A program made the position numbers and the translations under genes. The notes under the pieces are model-generated. The model had not been told where the DNA came from. It was given only the letters and a program-made list of their open reading frames with translations, and did not search any database. Shown here piece after piece: positions 62,045 to 64,000 of a stretch of DNA of 64,000 bases (position 1 is the stretch's first letter; every line of letters begins with the position of its first letter). This DNA comes from Sphingomonadales bacterium (GTDB taxonomy: Bacteria > Pseudomonadota > Alphaproteobacteria > Sphingomonadales > Sphingomonadaceae): assembly GCA_947470185.1 (NCBI GenBank), contig CANIRZ010000005.1, positions 1-64,000 of the forward strand, in the 5' to 3' direction.

Positions 62045-64000
62045 ATGACTACAGCCCGGGTTGATCGCAAAATAGCAATCGGCACATCGGTTGTTTTTGC
62101 ACTCGCACTGTCCGCATGCGGCGGTGGCGGCGGCGTGAATTCGACCCCCGTGCCGGTTCCACCCACGGCAGACTTGCCCCCTGCACCCCCAACGCCGCCG
62201 GTTGTAGTTACACCGCCTCCTCCGCCAGTCGTGGTCGCTCCTCCACCGTCTCCCCCGCCTCCGCCGCCTGTTGTGGTCGCGCCCCCCCCCGCCCCCGCCG
62301 TCGACGAATTTCACAACAACAGAATATCTCCGGTCAGATGGGCCGAGCTTTCACCGTGCGATCACGGCTTATCAGGCGGGCGCTACCGGGCGAGGCGTAA
62401 CCGTTGGTGTGATCGATTCAGGGATTGATCCTAATAGCCACGAGTTCACTGGCCGCATTCATGCACAGTCGGGCGACGTGACGGGTGCGGGCAGGCCACT
62501 TGGCGATGACGACGGCCACGGTACTGAGGTGACGCGAGTCATTGCAGCTGCCAAAGATGATCGCGATGTACATGGCATCGCCTATAATGCGACAATATTA
62601 GCGCTTCGGGCGGATCAGGCGGGAAGCTGTACCACGGCAGCCCCCGGCAAAGATGCGGCTTCATGTTCCTTTTTTGATACCTCCATTGCAGCAGGGGTCA
62701 ACCGTGCGGTCGACAATGGCGCGCGTGTCATAAACATTTCACTCGGCGGTGCGGGCGGCGCGAGTACAACACTACGTGCTGCGATAAATCGGGCGACCTT
62801 GGCCGGAGTCGTTATTGTTGTATCCGCTGGTAATGAGGGCAATGACGCTGCGCCCGCATTTGACCCGAACAACCCAAGCCCCTTTGCTCAGGCCCTATTG
62901 GCCAACGGAAACGGGCTCGTTATCATTTCGACATCTGTCGATGACAATGATGTCATATCTAACTTCAGTAACAAGGCGGGTGTTTCGCAAAATGCAGTGT
63001 TGTCTGCATTGGGGCAAGGCATTTGCTGCGAATATCAGAACGACACCATCTACCGTTTCGTCGAAAATGGTCAGACTTTTGTTCGGACTTTTAATGGCAC
63101 GTCTTTCTCTGCGGCACAGATTTCCGGAGCGGCGGCCCTGCTAGCGCAAGCCTTTCCCAATCTCACGGGTGCACAGATTGTAAGTCTACTTTTGTCGTCA
63201 GCGCGTGATTCAGGCGCTACCGGCACTGATGCGATTTACGGACGCGGCATATTGGATATTGGGCGCGCCGTTGCGCCCGCCGGAACGACGTCGCTCGCAG
63301 GCACCACTATGGCAGTTCCGCTCAGTGGAAATGGAGGCACAACGTCGGCACCTATGGGGGATGTTGCTTTATCCAATAAGCCGTTACAGGCGGTGGTGCT
63401 CGACAGCTATGGCCGCGCCTATGATATCAACATTGCTGAAGGCATACACGCAAGCGCCCCGCGCCTGCGGCTTACGCCCGCTTTGGCCGATCAAGGACGT
63501 TCGGTCAGTCTGTCGCGGGGAACAACTGAACTCGCCTTTTCGATTAGCGCGCGCAATGGCGGCCATACCGAGCTTGCGCCGCTGACTCTGTCCCATGGGC
63601 AGCGGAACCAGGCGCGTATATTGGCCGGCCGCATCAGTGCCACCATCGCGCGCGATACGCGGTTTAGCCTTGGTATTCGCCAAGCAGCTGCTGGACAGGT
63701 TGCGGCCTTGCAAGGCATGTCTGGCGGCGCTTTCCTGACCGCGACAGATGCACGCATGGAGGGTGGGCTCGAAAGGACGCCAGATCAATCTTTCGCGATG
63801 CGCCATCAGCTTGGTCGCTTCGGCCTGACAGGGAATGTCGAAACCGGCGCGACACATATGTTTGAACGCGGCCCCGCCGTGTTTTCCCGCACCACGCAAA
63901 AACGCTACCCTTATGCGTCAGTTGGGCTTGGCGTAGATCGCCCGATTGGCCCAGCTAAATTTGCCGTGGGTGCAAATTGGATCCGTGAAGACGAGACCAT
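62045..64000 (+). pseudogene. S8 subtilase/autotransporter-like surface protein with apparent frameshift at a C9 run (or phase-variable); runs off window
   Basis: Lipobox plus Pro-rich N-terminus in frame 1; after C9 (62282-62290) the peptidase domain (GVIDSGID, DDGHGTEVT, GTSFSAAQISGAAAL) is in another frame, open to the window edge. Confidence 0.8.

Noticed and set aside
62150-62300. Repetitive CCGCC/CCTCC sequence suggestive of a tandem array
   Set aside because: Coding Pro-rich linker (PPPPPVVVAPPP); not CRISPR-like, no constant repeat/spacer structure

Overview
This 64 kb window is a gene-dense chromosomal segment with the protein repertoire of an alphaproteobacterium, most likely a sphingomonad. 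That placement is inferred from family content only. Most of it is core housekeeping: etfB, sucC, purEK, folA, ribF, ileS, lspA, dxs, ctaA, rplM-rpsI, rpoN, lptB/A/C, thrS, uvrB, dapD, rpmJ and rpmG. It also holds a TetR-associated beta-oxidation-like CoA catabolic cluster (about 35.9-47.7 kb) and a small envelope-polymer or lipid-headgroup locus (about 22.1-26.4 kb). I found no tRNA, rRNA, CRISPR array, prophage or transposase gene. The strongest unusual signals are: (1) a 266 bp non-coding element at 47669-47934 with 33 bp near-perfect terminal inverted repeats, flanking TA dinucleotides and nested internal hairpins, whose left end supplies the last codons and stop of the upstream thiolase-like gene; (2) a C9 homopolymer in a subtilase/autotransporter-like gene (from 62045) that puts the signal/proline-rich N-terminus out of frame with the intact catalytic domain; (3) a Zur-box-like palindrome upstream of a MerC-Zur operon; (4) a 15-codon ORF directly followed by an intrinsic terminator upstream of rpmG; (5) three families of intergenic palindromic repeats. 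All family names come from my own reading of the translated proteins. No database search was run.
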